Notes under the pieces: generated by a model | What the model was told of the DNA's origin: nothing | Seen by the model: the letters and a program-made list of their open reading frames with translations, nothing else | Databases searched by the model: none | Program-made: the position numbers and the translations under genes | Part shown: positions 8,345 to 20,082 of the stretch, piece by piece | Numbering within the stretch: the first letter of the stretch is position 1 | Layout: each line of letters opens with the position of its first letter | Source of the DNA: Pseudolactococcus reticulitermitis | GTDB lineage: Bacteria > Bacillota > Bacilli > Lactobacillales > Streptococcaceae | Assembly: GCF_002260845.1 (NCBI RefSeq) | Contig: NZ_BEDT01000002.1 | Location: 1-64,000 of the forward strand | Direction: 5' to 3' | Length of the DNA: 64,000 nucleotides

Positions 8345-10333
8345 ATGATAGAAAAAGATACGTCAAGACAATTTGAGTTAATTTCAAAGTATGAGCCGTC
8401 TGGAGATCAACCGACAGCGATTGAGGCGCTGTGCGAGGGCATCGAAAATGGTGAGAAGGCGCAAATCTTGCTGGGAGCGACAGGGACAGGTAAGACTTAT
8501 ACCATGAGTCAGGTCATTGCGCGTGAGAATAAGCCGACGCTGGTCATCGCCCACAACAAAACGCTTGCCGGTCAGCTCTACGGCGAGTTCAAGGAGTTTT
8601 TTCCGAACAATGCGGTCGAGTATTTCGTATCTTACTACGATTATTATCAGCCAGAGGCTTATGTGCCCAGTTCTGATACCTATATCGAAAAAGACAGCTC
8701 GGTCAATGACGAAATCGACAAGCTCCGCCACAGTGCGACGAGCTCGCTTTTAGAGCGCAATGATGTCATCGTCGTCGCATCGGTCAGCTGTATTTACGGT
8801 TTGGGGAATCCCAAGGAATATGCTGATAATGTCGTCAGCTTGCGACCGGGGCTTGAAATTTCACGAGATCATTTGCTCAATAGCTTGGTAGATATCCAGT
8901 TTGAGCGCAATGACATTGACTTCCAGCGTGGTAAATTCCGAGTGCGTGGCGATGTCGTCGAAATTTTCCCTGCCTCTCGTGATGAGAATGCCTTTCGTGT
9001 GGAATTTTTCGGCGATGAAATCGAGCGGATTCGTGAGATTGAGGCTTTGACCGGTCATGTCTTGGGCGAAGTGGCGCATTTGGCGATTTTCCCCGCGACT
9101 CACTTCGTGACCAATGACAATCATATGGAAGAATCGATTGCTAAAATCGAAACGGAACTGGCAGGTCAACTCAAACACTTTAACGAAGAAGGTAAACTGT
9201 TAGAAGCCCAGCGTTTGGAGCAACGGACCAACTATGACATCGAAATGTTGCGTGAGATGGGCTATACCAACGGGGTCGAAAATTATTCACGGCACATGGA
9301 CGGTCGGAGTGAGGGTGAGCCACCTTATACCTTGCTGGACTTTTTCCCAGATGATTTTTTGATCATGATTGATGAAAGTCACATGACCATGGGGCAAATC
9401 AAAGGCATGTATAATGGTGACCGGTCACGTAAAGAGATGCTGGTTAATTATGGTTTTCGTTTGCCGAGTGCCTTGGATAACCGACCGCTCAGACGAGAAG
9501 AATTTGAAAGCCATGTCCATCAGATTGTCTACGTTTCGGCGACGCCGGGTGATTATGAGTTGGAACAGACGGATACGATTGTCGAGCAGATCATTCGACC
9601 CACGGGTCTACTCGACCCAATCGTAGAGGTTCGCCCAATCATGGGTCAGATTGATGATCTCCTAGGCGAGATTAATTTGCGCGCTGAGCGCAACGAACGG
9701 ACATTTGTCACAACCATGACCAAGAAAATGGCGGAAGATTTGAGTGATTACCTCAAGGAAATGGGCGTCAAGGTCAAATATATGCACTCGGACATTAAGA
9801 CGCTGGAGCGGACGGAGATTCTGCGTGATTTGCGGCTAGGCGTGTTTGATGTGCTAGTCGGGATTAATCTGCTACGTGAGGGGATTGATGTGCCGGAGGT
9901 ATCCTTGGTGGCAATTCTAGATGCTGATAAGGAAGGTTTTCTGCGCAATGAGCGTGGCTTAATTCAGACGATTGGGCGTGCGGCACGGAACTCGGAAGGG
10001 CGCGTGATTATGTATGCCGACAAGATGACGGAGTCCATGCGCAAGGCGATTGATGAGACCGCTCGTCGTCGTGAAACGCAGATGACTTATAATCTTGAAC
10101 ATGGTATCACACCCACGACGATTATCAAGGAAATTCGTGATAAGATTGGTTTGACCAAGGTTGCGGATGATGGGCAAGTGGTTGAAGTGGATTATGACAC
10201 CATGAATCGCAAAGAACGCAAGGCAGCAGTTAAAACACTGACTGAGCAGATGAATGAAGCAGCGGGTAACTTAGATTATGAGCTTGCGGCGCAAATTCGG
10301 GATACGATTTTGGAGATTAAGGCGATGGATTAG
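8345..10333 (+). CDS. uvrB: Excinuclease ABC subunit B
   Basis: UvrB verifies DNA lesions and forms the pre-incision complex with UvrA and UvrC. The 662 residues carry Walker A GATGTGKT near residue 43, the beta-hairpin [10 protein letters not shown] near 100, helicase motifs such as [13 protein letters not shown] near the C-terminal half, and the final UVR motif that docks UvrC. The ATG lies only six bases after the extended -10 TGGTAAAAT (TAAAAT 8333-8338) and has no Shine-Dalgarno sequence, so the mRNA is probably leaderless. Confidence 0.97.
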   Translation: MIEKDTSRQFELISKYEPSGDQPTAIEALCEGIENGEKAQILLGATGTGKTYTMSQVIARENKPTLVIAHNKTLAGQLYGEFKEFFPNNAVEYFVSYYDYYQPEAYVPSSDTYIEKDSSVNDEIDKLRHSATSSLLERNDVIVVASVSCIYGLGNPKEYADNVVSLRPGLEISRDHLLNSLVDIQFERNDIDFQRGKFRVRGDVVEIFPASRDENAFRVEFFGDEIERIREIEALTGHVLGEVAHLAIFPATHFVTNDNHMEESIAKIETELAGQLKHFNEEGKLLEAQRLEQRTNYDIEMLREMGYTNGVENYSRHMDGRSEGEPPYTLLDFFPDDFLIMIDESHMTMGQIKGMYNGDRSRKEMLVNYGFRLPSALDNRPLRREEFESHVHQIVYVSATPGDYELEQTDTIVEQIIRPTGLLDPIVEVRPIMGQIDDLLGEINLRAERNERTFVTTMTKKMAEDLSDYLKEMGVKVKYMHSDIKTLERTEILRDLRLGVFDVLVGINLLREGIDVPEVSLVAILDADKEGFLRNERGLIQTIGRAARNSEGRVIMYADKMTESMRKAIDETARRRETQMTYNLEHGITPTTIIKEIRDKIGLTKVADDGQVVEVDYDTMNRKERKAAVKTLTEQMNEAAGNLDYELAAQIRDTILEIKAMD

Positions 10334-10424
10334 TAGGATAGCCTGTCTCTATAGTTATTATAGCTTGTAAATGTTACCTAAAATAAGTATAAGTAAAAGA
10401 TTTGATAAACAGGAGGCCAATTTT

Positions 10425-10904
10425 ATGACCATAGCCTTACGCAAGGCGACGCCAAATAATGCTGAGTTAATACAAAAGCTGCAACAAGCGGCGAATCAAG
10501 TCTATCTTGATAAATACCAAGACTTTGATATCAACCCCGCCTGTGAAACGGTTGAGAAGATACGAAGTCGATTTACAGACTTTTGTGACCATTTTTTGAT
10601 TGTGGCAGATGATGATACGATTGTCGGTACAATTCGTATCGTATGGCAGACGGGAACGGGGGAATATCGTCTGGGCGGGATTTCGATTTTGCCTGAATAT
10701 CAGGGCAAAGGCATCGGGCAACAGGCGATTCGTTTAGCGGAATCTCTCTATCCTCAAGCCGAAACATGGGAACTTGACACTATCCTGCAAGAACCTCGCC
10801 TTTTGCACCTATATGAGAAGCTGGGCTACTGTCGAGAGGGTGAACCGAAAATTTTTAGCGAACTGATGGCGCTAGTGTTTATGAAAAAGAGTTTGAGCAT
10901 CTAA
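10425..10904 (+). CDS. GNAT-family N-acetyltransferase
   Basis: The 159-residue product has the GNAT fold: an acceptor-side N-terminal half, the acetyl-CoA loop around LPEYQGKGIGQQAI (the Q/R-x-x-G-x-G/A motif), and the C-terminal LYEKLGY segment. The substrate cannot be told from sequence. The ATG at 10425 is chosen for the strong AGGAGG nine bases upstream; an in-frame upstream ATG (10371) has none. It stands 91 bases after uvrB and may be cotranscribed with it. Confidence 0.85.
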   Translation: MTIALRKATPNNAELIQKLQQAANQVYLDKYQDFDINPACETVEKIRSRFTDFCDHFLIVADDDTIVGTIRIVWQTGTGEYRLGGISILPEYQGKGIGQQAIRLAESLYPQAETWELDTILQEPRLLHLYEKLGYCREGEPKIFSELMALVFMKKSLSI

Positions 10905-11024
10905 AAACGGTAAGACTATCTTGCTCAGCGAATACAAGCTGGTGTGGTTGCATTGGTAGGAATAATCTTGTGCTTAAATAACTGAAAATTTGATGTGCTA
11001 AATCAATCCTATTGAACGTAATTC

Positions 11025-11052
11025 TTGACATTTATTTATAATAATGTATAAT
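11025..11052 (+). promoter_or_regulatory. Promoter of the first binding-protein gene
   Basis: TTGACA (11025-11030) and TATAAT (11047-11052) are 16 bases apart. The -10 lies inside the 12-base palindrome GTATAATTATAC, which also recurs at the next gene's promoter and may be a regulator site. Confidence 0.8.
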
Positions 11053-11090
11053 TATACTGATAAATAATATATATGCAGAAAAGAGAACAC

Positions 11091-11900
11091 ATGAACTTGA
11101 AAAAAATAGCTTTGGGACTTGTAGCGTTGACTTCTATCGTGACTTTGGTGGCTTGTGGTGCATCATCATCAAAAGATACTTTGACGCAAATCAAGGATAA
11201 AGGGACTTTGACTGTGGCTTTGAGCCCTGACTATGCGCCGTTTGAGTTTCAGATGATAAAAGACGGTAAAAATGAAATCGTCGGGTCAGACGTTGATTTG
11301 GCAAATGAAATTGGCAAGGCCTTAGGCGTGAAAGTGAATATTCAAGCCATGGACTTCAATAATGTCTTGGCTAGTGTGACGAGTGGTAAAGCAGACATTG
11401 CAATTTCAGGCATTTCTGCTGATCCTGATCGGGCTCAAGCTTATGACTTTTCAGAAAGTTATTACAAGGCGAATAATGTTATCGTTGTGAAGAAAGAACA
11501 TCATGACAAATTCGCGACGATTGCTGATTTTAAAGGTAAAAAAGTCGCAGCCCAAAAAGGGTCAGTCCAAGAAAAAGTGGCAACTGAGCAAATCAAAGAT
11601 GCGTCACTTGTTTCTTTAATCAAAACGGGTCAAGCCATTAATGAGTTGAAAAATGGGACTGTTGAAGGGGTTGTTTTAGAAGAACCGATTGCGAAGTCTT
11701 ATGTTGAAGCGAATTCTGACCTTGCTTTATCTGGTGTAATACTCGATTCATCAGCTACGGATAGCTACTGTGTGGCAATGCCGAAGAAATCTGATAAACT
11801 GAAAAAAGAAATTGATGCCGTGATCCAAAAATTAAAAGCAACAGATGCGATTAACAAATCGGTTGCCAAAAATTTTAAACTGGCACAAGAAGCTAAATAA
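11091..11900 (+). CDS. Amino-acid ABC transporter substrate-binding lipoprotein
   Basis: This is a family 3 solute-binding protein. The 269-residue precursor has a signal peptide and a lipobox LVAC with C22 as the lipidated cysteine. The mature part shows the polar amino-acid-binding pattern: LTVALSPDYAPFEF, GSDVDLANEIGKALG, and KKVAAQKGSVQEK. The cognate permease and ATPase are not adjacent, so the protein must serve a transporter elsewhere. The start at ATG 11091 leaves a standard signal peptide. The next gene is a close paralog with the same promoter design. Confidence 0.9.
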   Translation: MNLKKIALGLVALTSIVTLVACGASSSKDTLTQIKDKGTLTVALSPDYAPFEFQMIKDGKNEIVGSDVDLANEIGKALGVKVNIQAMDFNNVLASVTSGKADIAISGISADPDRAQAYDFSESYYKANNVIVVKKEHHDKFATIADFKGKKVAAQKGSVQEKVATEQIKDASLVSLIKTGQAINELKNGTVEGVVLEEPIAKSYVEANSDLALSGVILDSSATDSYCVAMPKKSDKLKKEIDAVIQKLKATDAINKSVAKNFKLAQEAK

Positions 11901-11908
11901 TTGAATGG

Positions 11909-11936
11909 ACATCTATTTTTGAGTAGATGTTTTTTA
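11909..11936 (+). terminator. Terminator between the two binding-protein genes
   Basis: ACATCTA pairs with TAGATGT, followed by six T. Each paralog is therefore its own transcription unit. Confidence 0.85.
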
Positions 11937-11960
11937 TTTTAAATATTTATACCAGAACGC

Positions 11961-11988
11961 TTGACATATAGGTAATAAAATGTATAAT
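11961..11988 (+). promoter_or_regulatory. Promoter of the second binding-protein gene
   Basis: TTGACA (11961-11966) and TATAAT (11983-11988) lie 16 bases apart. The -10 again sits in GTATAATTATAC. The layout copies that of the first gene, which points to a duplicated promoter region under one regulator. Confidence 0.8.
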
Positions 11989-12028
11989 TATACTATAAAC
12001 TGATAAATATACAGAAAAGAGACGAGAG

Positions 12029-12853
12029 ATGAAGATGAAAAAAGTTATGTTAGGATTTATTGTTGCGACTGCTATGTTGACTTTAGCAGCCTGTGGGTCA
12101 AGTAAAAAAGCTGAATCCAATCACTATGTTGATCAAATTAAGGATAAAGGGACATTGACGGTCGCTTTAAATCCTGAGTTTGCACCTTTTGAGTTTCAAG
12201 TGATTAAAGACGGTAAAAATACGATTGTTGGATCAGATATTGATTTGGCAAATGAAATCGGTAAGGTTTTGGGGGTAACAGTCAAATTTCAAGCCATGGA
12301 CTTTAACAATGTCCTTGCCTCAGTCGAATCTGGCAAGGCAGATATTGCCATCTCAGGGATTTCAGCAACGCCAGAACGTCAAAAAGCTTATGACTTTTCA
12401 ACGCCCTATTATACAGCGAAAAATGTGATGATCGTTCAAAAGTCGCAAGCAAACGCTTATCAAAGCCTGCAAGCATTTGACGGCAAGAAAGTTGCCGCGC
12501 AAAAAGGGACGGTTCAGGAAAATATCGTGACCGAACAGGTCAAGGGGAGCAAGCTTGTCAGCTTGACCAAGAACGGGCAGATGATTAATGAGCTTAAAAA
12601 TGGCACGGTTTCAGGCGTTGTTTTTGAAGAGCCAATCGCCAAAGCCTATGTGGCAGCAAATCCGGATTTGACGATTGTGTCAAGCATTGACTTTGATTCC
12701 TCAAAATCAGATAGCTATGCGATTGCCTTACCTAAAAATTCGGGCAATCTGAAAAAAGAAATCGATAAAGTGATTACGCAACTTAAAGCTGAGGGTAAAA
12801 TCGAAACTTTTGTCGAAACAAACTTTGAATTATCTCAAAAAGCAACCAAATAA
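12029..12853 (+). CDS. Amino-acid ABC transporter substrate-binding lipoprotein (paralog)
   Basis: The 274-residue product closely resembles its upstream neighbour along its whole length: lipobox LAAC with C22, then LTVALNPEFAPFEF, GSDIDLANEIGKVLG and KKVAAQKGTVQEN. It is a tandem duplicate of a family 3 solute-binding protein. No permease or ATPase gene accompanies the pair. The ATG at 12029 is used; an ATG two codons later (12035) is also possible because the ribosome site GAGACGAGAG is loose. Confidence 0.9.
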   Translation: MKMKKVMLGFIVATAMLTLAACGSSKKAESNHYVDQIKDKGTLTVALNPEFAPFEFQVIKDGKNTIVGSDIDLANEIGKVLGVTVKFQAMDFNNVLASVESGKADIAISGISATPERQKAYDFSTPYYTAKNVMIVQKSQANAYQSLQAFDGKKVAAQKGTVQENIVTEQVKGSKLVSLTKNGQMINELKNGTVSGVVFEEPIAKAYVAANPDLTIVSSIDFDSSKSDSYAIALPKNSGNLKKEIDKVITQLKAEGKIETFVETNFELSQKATK

Positions 12854-12862
12854 AACACGAAC

Positions 12863-12897
12863 AATCCCTAAAAATTTCTCTGAAATAAGGGATTTTT
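12863..12897 (+). terminator. Terminator after the second binding-protein gene
   Basis: AATCCCT pairs with AGGGATT across a loop of about 18 bases, followed by a short T-run. The stem is short. Confidence 0.6.
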
Positions 12898-12920
12898 GTG
12901 TACAAATTTTCACAATATGA

Positions 12921-12926
12921 TATAAT
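12921..12926 (+). promoter_or_regulatory. serC promoter (-10)
   Basis: An extended TGATATAAT lies 84 bases before the serC start. No good -35 is visible. The leader contains a small GAGTT/AACTC hairpin but no T-box motif. Confidence 0.65.
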
Positions 12927-13009
12927 AGTATCAATATTTAGTTAATTCTAAATATTACGGCGAGTTTAATGATGAACTCATCCCTAAAATAAATCGGAGG
13001 TTTTACCAA

Positions 13010-14107
13010 ATGACAGTTTATAATTTTTCAGCAGGACCTGCAGTCTTGCCAAAAGCCGTACTGGAACAGGCACAAAAAGAAATGCTAGACTACCGCGAAA
13101 GTGGTATGAGCGTGATGGAACTGTCCCATCGCTCCTCCGAGTTTGATGAAATTATCAAGGCTGCTGAGTTGCGTTTGCGTGACTTGATGGCAATACCAGA
13201 TAACTATAAAGTCCTTTTCTTACAGGGCGGGGCGTCGCTCCAATTCTCAATGTTGCCTTTGAATTTGGCACAGAAAAAGAAAAAAGCCTATTATGTTGTG
13301 GCGGGTTCTTGGGGCAAAAAAGCTTATACAGAGGCTGTTAAATTATCGAAGACGATTGATTTCCAGCCTGAGTTGCTTGCGTCTTCAGAGGCAACTGTTT
13401 ATAATCAGATTCCGACTTTTGATGCGGCAAGGCTTGATCCAGAGGCGGCTTATGTCCATTTGACGACTAATAATACGATTGAGGGGACGACGATTTATGA
13501 CTTGCCTGAGACGAATGGTGTGCCAATTGTGGCGGATATGAGTTCCAATATTTTGGCAGTTCGTTATCACGTTGCTGACTTTGGCTTGATTTATGCTGGG
13601 GCACAGAAAAACATCGGGCCAGCTGGTGTGACGATTGTGATTGTTCGCGAAGATTTGCTCAACGATGAACCAGTGCTATCAAGCATGCTGGACTATCGCA
13701 TTCAAGCTGATAACGGCTCGCTTTATAACACCCCACCGACTTACGGCATCTATATGGCGCGTCTTGTCTTTGACTATGTGGCGAGCCTTGGTGGAGTTGA
13801 TGCCATGCAAGCTAAAAATATCGAAAAAGCTAACTTGCTTTATGACTTTATCGATCAGTCTGAGTTTTACTCTAATCCCGTTGCCAATAAAGCTGACCGT
13901 AGCATTTGTAATATTCCATTTGTGACGCCGTCAGATGACTTGGACAAGCTGTTTAACAAAGAAGCGCTGGAACATGACTTCAAAAATATCAAAGGTCACC
14001 GCTCAGTTGGGGGCATGCGTGCGTCGATTTATAATGCCTTTCCACTTGAAGGGGTGCAGGAATTGGTCGCCTTTATGAAAGCATTTGAGGCTAGAAATTC
14101 AGGCTAA
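13010..14107 (+). CDS. serC: Phosphoserine aminotransferase
   Basis: SerC transaminates 3-phosphohydroxypyruvate to phosphoserine with PLP and glutamate, the second step of serine synthesis. The 365 residues begin with the family signature [11 protein letters not shown], and the PLP lysine lies in [15 protein letters not shown] near residue 198. It ends with the usual [10 protein letters not shown] substrate loop. A CGGAGG ribosome site precedes the ATG. serA follows after 49 bases, so the two are a serine-synthesis operon. No serB was seen in the window. Confidence 0.97.
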   Translation: MTVYNFSAGPAVLPKAVLEQAQKEMLDYRESGMSVMELSHRSSEFDEIIKAAELRLRDLMAIPDNYKVLFLQGGASLQFSMLPLNLAQKKKKAYYVVAGSWGKKAYTEAVKLSKTIDFQPELLASSEATVYNQIPTFDAARLDPEAAYVHLTTNNTIEGTTIYDLPETNGVPIVADMSSNILAVRYHVADFGLIYAGAQKNIGPAGVTIVIVREDLLNDEPVLSSMLDYRIQADNGSLYNTPPTYGIYMARLVFDYVASLGGVDAMQAKNIEKANLLYDFIDQSEFYSNPVANKADRSICNIPFVTPSDDLDKLFNKEALEHDFKNIKGHRSVGGMRASIYNAFPLEGVQELVAFMKAFEARNSG

Positions 14108-14156
14108 GTTTGATTGCGTTAATGGCGCAGTTCAGTTAAAAATAGAAAGCAAGTAG

Positions 14157-15338
14157 ATGACAACATTTTCAGTAAAAACTTACAACAATATCAATAAAAT
14201 CGGGCTCCGTGAGCTTGGCAATGCCTTCCAAATTGATGGCGATCATAAGGACAATCCCGATGCCTATATCATTCGCTCTGAGAACTTGCATGGCACTGAT
14301 TTTCCAGAAAATCTCAAAGCCATTGCTCGTGCGGGTGCCGGAACCAATAACATTCCGATTGATGAGGCGACGGCAAAAGGAATTGTCGTGTTTAACACAC
14401 CGGGTGCGAATGCCAATGCCGTGAAAGAGGCCGTGATTGCCTCAACGCTAATGAGTGCCCGTGATTATATCGCCGCTAATGAGTGGGTCAATGGCTTGAC
14501 TGGTGATGATGTGCCGAAACAAGTTGAGGCAGGTAAAAAACAATTTGCCGGCTCTGAAATCACAGGCAAAAACTTTGGTGTGATTGGTCTTGGGGCGATT
14601 GGTGGTCGGATTGCTAATGATGCCTATCGTTTAGGTATGCACGTTTACGGTTACGATCCATATGTGTCGATTGAAACTGCTTGGAATATTTCAAGCCACG
14701 TCCGTCGGGTCAATGACATCAAGGATATTTTCAGAAATTGTGATTATATTACGATTCACGTGCCGTTGACAGATGAAACCAAGGCGACATTTAACCGTGA
14801 GGCGTTTGATCTTATGGGGAAAGACGTGACGATTATCAACTTTGCGCGTGGAGAGCTGGTTGACAATGACGCTTTGTTTGATGCCATTGAGACAGGTGTT
14901 GTCAAGCGCTATATCACAGACTTCGGAACAGAAGACTTGCTCAATCAAGAAAACATCACTGTCTTACCCCACGTCGGTGGCTCGACTGAAGAGGCGGAGC
15001 TTAACTGTGCCATTATGGCAGGTCAAACGATTCGTCGTTTCATGAAAACAGGTGAAATCATCAATTCTGTCAATTTCCCGAATGTCAAGCAGGACTTGAC
15101 ATCGCCATTCCGAATTACCTTAATTAACAGTAATGTGCCGAATATCGTTGCACGTATTTCGACGCGTGTATCGGAAGCAGGCATCAACATTTCAAATATC
15201 ATTAATCGCTCTAAAGGCGACCACGCCTATACTTTGCTTGATTTGGATGAATCAGATGAAGCGAAAGTGAAAGCACTTGCTGCTGAGTTTGATAGCTCAG
15301 ACAATATCGTGAAAGTTAGGATCATCAAAAAATCATGA
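14157..15338 (+). CDS. serA: D-3-phosphoglycerate dehydrogenase
   Basis: SerA oxidises 3-phosphoglycerate with NAD, the committed step of serine synthesis. The 393 residues show the substrate-domain motif IARAGAGTNNIP, the Rossmann fingerprint GVIGLGAIGG, the catalytic LPHVGGSTEEAE segment, and a C-terminal ACT domain (from about residue 320, VPNIVARISTRVSEAGIN). An ACT domain suggests feedback by serine. The ribosome site is weak (AAAGCAAG), consistent with coupling to serC upstream. The stop overlaps the next start by four bases (ATGA). Confidence 0.96.
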   Translation: MTTFSVKTYNNINKIGLRELGNAFQIDGDHKDNPDAYIIRSENLHGTDFPENLKAIARAGAGTNNIPIDEATAKGIVVFNTPGANANAVKEAVIASTLMSARDYIAANEWVNGLTGDDVPKQVEAGKKQFAGSEITGKNFGVIGLGAIGGRIANDAYRLGMHVYGYDPYVSIETAWNISSHVRRVNDIKDIFRNCDYITIHVPLTDETKATFNREAFDLMGKDVTIINFARGELVDNDALFDAIETGVVKRYITDFGTEDLLNQENITVLPHVGGSTEEAELNCAIMAGQTIRRFMKTGEIINSVNFPNVKQDLTSPFRITLINSNVPNIVARISTRVSEAGINISNIINRSKGDHAYTLLDLDESDEAKVKALAAEFDSSDNIVKVRIIKKS

Positions 15339-15691
15339 AAACATTTTACTGGTACCCCAAATGTTCAACTTGTCAAAAAGCGCATAAGGAATTAGCCGCG
15401 CTTGGTGTGACGGTGGAAGACATTGACTTAAAAACTGCGCCACCAAAGTCAGAACTCATCTTATCGTGGCTTGAAAATTCAGGCTTTGATAAAAAGAAAT
15501 TTTTCAATACGTCTGGCATTAGTTATCGTGAACTTGGCTTGAAAGATAAGATTGCAGCTCTCTCACTTGAAGCGGCAGCAGACTTATTAGCTTCTGATGG
15601 GATGTTAATCAAACGCCCAATCTTACTAGATGAAAACGGTAAGATTTTACAAATCGGTTATCGGACGCCATATGAAAGCTTGTTAAACTAA
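15335..15691 (+). CDS. ArsC/Spx-family thioredoxin-fold protein
   Basis: The 118-residue product has the ArsC-like fold: YPKCSTCQKAHKEL with a C-x-x-C at residues 10-13, a central LGVTVEDIDLKTAPP segment, and the terminal IKRPILLDENGKILQIGY. Family members include YusI-type reductases and the regulator Spx. It overlaps serA by the tetranucleotide ATGA, so it is translated with the serine genes, but a link to serine metabolism is not known. Arsenate reduction is not implied, as no ars genes are nearby. Confidence 0.85.
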   Translation: MKTFYWYPKCSTCQKAHKELAALGVTVEDIDLKTAPPKSELILSWLENSGFDKKKFFNTSGISYRELGLKDKIAALSLEAAADLLASDGMLIKRPILLDENGKILQIGYRTPYESLLN

Positions 15692-16150
15692 AAAATAGAA
15701 AATCGCAAGAAAACGTTGATTTCTTGCGATTTTATATTGATGTGGGAGAATGTCATACACATAAGGCACAATCTTCTCGCTTTTAAGTTCATCAAGTGAT
15801 GACAGCCAAATATAGTTTTGATGCTCTTCTGGATCAAGCTTGATATTAAGTGTCTCACAGGCGCTTATCGTTGCGTCGTAGACTAATCTCGTGAAAACAG
15901 TCTTTTGAGGCACATCATAATGACTATCCTCATGAATGATTTTGCCTAAGGCAATGGTTAAATTAACCTCTTCCATTGCCTCACGTTGCGCACCTTGTTG
16001 CGGTGTTTCACCCGGCTCCACACTACCACCAGGAATGTCCCAGTAAGAAGGATAAACATTTTTCTTCCCTCTTTTAATATCCGTTCTTTGGATTAGTAAA
16101 TATTGATTATCTTTCTTGATGAGTGAGTGGGCGATTAATTTGACAGTCAT
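15683..16150 (-). CDS. Nudix hydrolase
   Basis: The 155-residue product carries the Nudix box GGSVEPGETPQQGAQREA followed by MEEVNL, which hydrolyses nucleoside diphosphates linked to another moiety. The usual Gly near the end of the box is replaced by Asn (EEVNL). The substrate is unknown. The last codons run through the terminator hairpin of the converging serA operon, and its stop lies nine bases inside the neighbour's 3' end. It is likely cotranscribed with exoA upstream on the same strand, 15 bases away. Confidence 0.87.
   Translation of the reverse strand: MTVKLIAHSLIKKDNQYLLIQRTDIKRGKKNVYPSYWDIPGGSVEPGETPQQGAQREAMEEVNLTIALGKIIHEDSHYDVPQKTVFTRLVYDATISACETLNIKLDPEEHQNYIWLSSLDELKSEKIVPYVYDILPHQYKIARNQRFLAIFYFLV
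15699..15733. terminator. Bidirectional terminator inside the Nudix 3' end
   Basis: AAAATCGCAAGAAA pairs perfectly over 14 bp with TTTCTTGCGATTTT around a 7-base loop. It ends the serC-serA unit, yet lies within the coding end of the minus-strand Nudix gene. Confidence 0.9.
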
Positions 16151-16165
16151 ATTTTTTCTCTAGAT

Positions 16166-16999
16166 TTAAATCTCAATTTCAAGTAAAATTGGCGTGTGAT
16201 CTTGTCTGGCACCGGAGTCAATCATTTCTGATTTGATCACTTTGTCAGCGATGCTTGCTGACGTTAGCCAGTAGTCAATCCGCCAACCTGCATTATTGAT
16301 TTTACTGGTTTTAGAGCGCTGCGCCCACCAAGAATAGACATTTGGCACTTGCCCATGCACATGGCGGAAGGTATCGGTAAAACCTGCAGCAAGCAAGTTA
16401 GTGAAGCCTTGACGTTCTTCATCGGTAAAGCCTGGAGAATTGCGGTTATTATTAGGATGCGCCAAGTCAATTTCAAAGTGGGCAACGTTATAGTCGCCTG
16501 TCGCGATGACAGGTTTTTTTGCGTCCAATTCAAGGAGATAATCGCGGTATTTTTCGTCCCAAATTTGGCGTTCTGCCAAGCGTTTCAAGCCGTCACCCGC
16601 ATTGGGCGTATAGACTTGGGTCAAGTAGAAATGATCAAATTCAAGCGTGATAATGCGACCTTCACTATCCATTGTCGAAGGGGCACCGATTTCTGGCGTT
16701 TCAATGGTAACAGACAAATCTTGTTTGTAAAGAAACATTGTCCCGGCATAGCCTTTACGAGCTGGCTCAACGGATGAGCGCCAAGCGACGGCATAGTTAG
16801 GGAAGCGGTCGGCGAGAATCTCTAGGTGTTTTTTGGTCGGGCCTTTGGCAGAGAGTTTGGTTTCTTGCAAGGCGATGACATCAGCTTCCAAATCTGCGAG
16901 GTTTGTTAGGACGGCTTGCGAGAGTTGGGCGCGTGGGGAATCGCTGGTTAAAGCAGCATTTAGGGAATCAATATTCCATGAGATAAATTTCATTTTCAT
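16166..16999 (-). CDS. exoA: Exodeoxyribonuclease III / AP endonuclease
   Basis: ExoA cuts DNA at abasic sites in base-excision repair. The 277 residues carry the endonuclease/exonuclease/phosphatase motifs: FISWNIDSL, LQETKLS (metal-binding Glu), the TGDYNVAH Asp-Asn pair, and the C-terminal RQDHTPI Asp-His pair. The start at 16999 (or 16993) lies seven bases after an extended -10 TGGTATAAT on the minus strand (TATAAT at 17007-17012) with no ribosome site, so the message is probably leaderless. Confidence 0.95.
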   Translation of the reverse strand: MKMKFISWNIDSLNAALTSDSPRAQLSQAVLTNLADLEADVIALQETKLSAKGPTKKHLEILADRFPNYAVAWRSSVEPARKGYAGTMFLYKQDLSVTIETPEIGAPSTMDSEGRIITLEFDHFYLTQVYTPNAGDGLKRLAERQIWDEKYRDYLLELDAKKPVIATGDYNVAHFEIDLAHPNNNRNSPGFTDEERQGFTNLLAAGFTDTFRHVHGQVPNVYSWWAQRSKTSKINNAGWRIDYWLTSASIADKVIKSEMIDSGARQDHTPILLEIEI

Positions 17000-17186
17000 A
17001 GGTTTTATTATACCAGAAATTGAAGGGATTGACTGGTTTTGTCGCTTTTTAGAGTTGATTTTTGAGGAGAAGAATCGATCAAGGAAGACTTTATAAACGT
17101 TGTTGAGCAGTGGGAAAGCTTACTCATAATCTCAATGCGCATCTTTTATCAACTATTTTCAACCTGTCTAACCGCTAAAAATATGG

Positions 17187-17192
17187 TATAAT
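17187..17192 (+). promoter_or_regulatory. metG promoter (-10)
   Basis: An extended TGGTATAAT lies 56 bases before the metG start. No T-box leader is visible in the short interval that follows. Confidence 0.7.
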
Positions 17193-17197
17193 TATAA

Positions 17198-19246
<2,049 letters not shown>

Positions 19247-19251
19247 GTGAC

Positions 19252-19587
19252 ATGAAAAGTATCACTGAAATTTGTGAGTTGCTGATTCTGGCCATGAGTA
19301 CGGTCGCCGTTTTGGTCTTGATTTCTGGTGTGGTCAAAGCAACAGTCAAGTTTGTCAAAAATGAAGTGAGCCATGCTGATAAGGCAAGTGTTTTGCGCAT
19401 TATCAAAAATGAGCTGGGTGCTTACGTCCTATTTTCGCTAGAAATTTTGATTGCGGCGGACATCGTTGAAAGTATCATCAAACCAACCTTTGAAGATATT
19501 GGCAAACTGGCGGCTTTAGTGGTAATTCGGACGGTCATTTCTTACTTTTTAGGTAAAGAAATTGATCAGGAAATAGAGAGTAGATGA
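19252..19587 (+). CDS. Small membrane protein, DUF1622-like
   Basis: The 111-residue product has two to three hydrophobic segments (about residues 9-28, 52-72 and 82-98) and resembles the DUF1622 family of uncharacterised membrane proteins. It begins five bases after metG, so it is probably in the same transcript, and a terminator follows directly. No function can be assigned. Confidence 0.75.
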   Translation: MKSITEICELLILAMSTVAVLVLISGVVKATVKFVKNEVSHADKASVLRIIKNELGAYVLFSLEILIAADIVESIIKPTFEDIGKLAALVVIRTVISYFLGKEIDQEIESR

Positions 19588-19612
19588 AATAAGGAGGCGA
19601 CTCCTTATTTTT
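19587..19612 (+). terminator. Terminator after metG-DUF1622
   Basis: AAATAAGGAG pairs perfectly with CTCCTTATTT around a GCGA tetraloop, ending in TTTTT. Confidence 0.88.
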
Positions 19613-19623
19613 GGTATATAAAT

Positions 19624-20082
19624 ATGATGAGAGAATTGAAACAGGGCGAAGAACTGCCTTGGACGCTGTTATTAAATGCTGACCCAGATCGTGCGATTGT
19701 CGCCACTTATATGGCAAAGTCTCGTGTGTTTGTCGCTGAAAATGGTGATCAGGCGATTTTAGGCGTGTTGGTGCTGATGGCATTGCCAGAAGACCACCAC
19801 TATGAAATCATGAATGTGTCTGTTGACCCAGCGCACTTTAGGCAAGGGATTGGCAGATCGATGATGAGATTTGCGTTTGCGGACATCCAGGCGCGTGATA
19901 CCCAAGCCGTGATTTGGATCAAAACGGGCGATTTGACGGTTGAGGCGATTGGTTTATATGAATCCGTCGGCTTTAAAATTGTTGACGTGGTCAAGGATTA
20001 TTTTATTGACCACTATGCTGACCCGATTTATGAAAATGGTCAATTATTGCGCAATCAAGTAGTGATGAGGTTAGGTCAATGA
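19624..20082 (+). CDS. GNAT-family N-acetyltransferase
   Basis: The 152-residue product shows the acetyl-CoA-binding pattern VDPAHFRQGIGRSMMRF and a C-terminal LYESVGFKIV segment typical of GNAT enzymes. The substrate is not evident. The start is the first of two consecutive ATG codons. No strong ribosome site or consensus promoter is visible. It overlaps the next gene by four bases. Confidence 0.83.
   Translation: MMRELKQGEELPWTLLLNADPDRAIVATYMAKSRVFVAENGDQAILGVLVLMALPEDHHYEIMNVSVDPAHFRQGIGRSMMRFAFADIQARDTQAVIWIKTGDLTVEAIGLYESVGFKIVDVVKDYFIDHYADPIYENGQLLRNQVVMRLGQ

Noticed and set aside
12927..13009. T-box or serine riboswitch before serC (also before metG and leuS)
   Set aside because: The T-box core GGTGGNACCGCG is absent and the leaders are too short.
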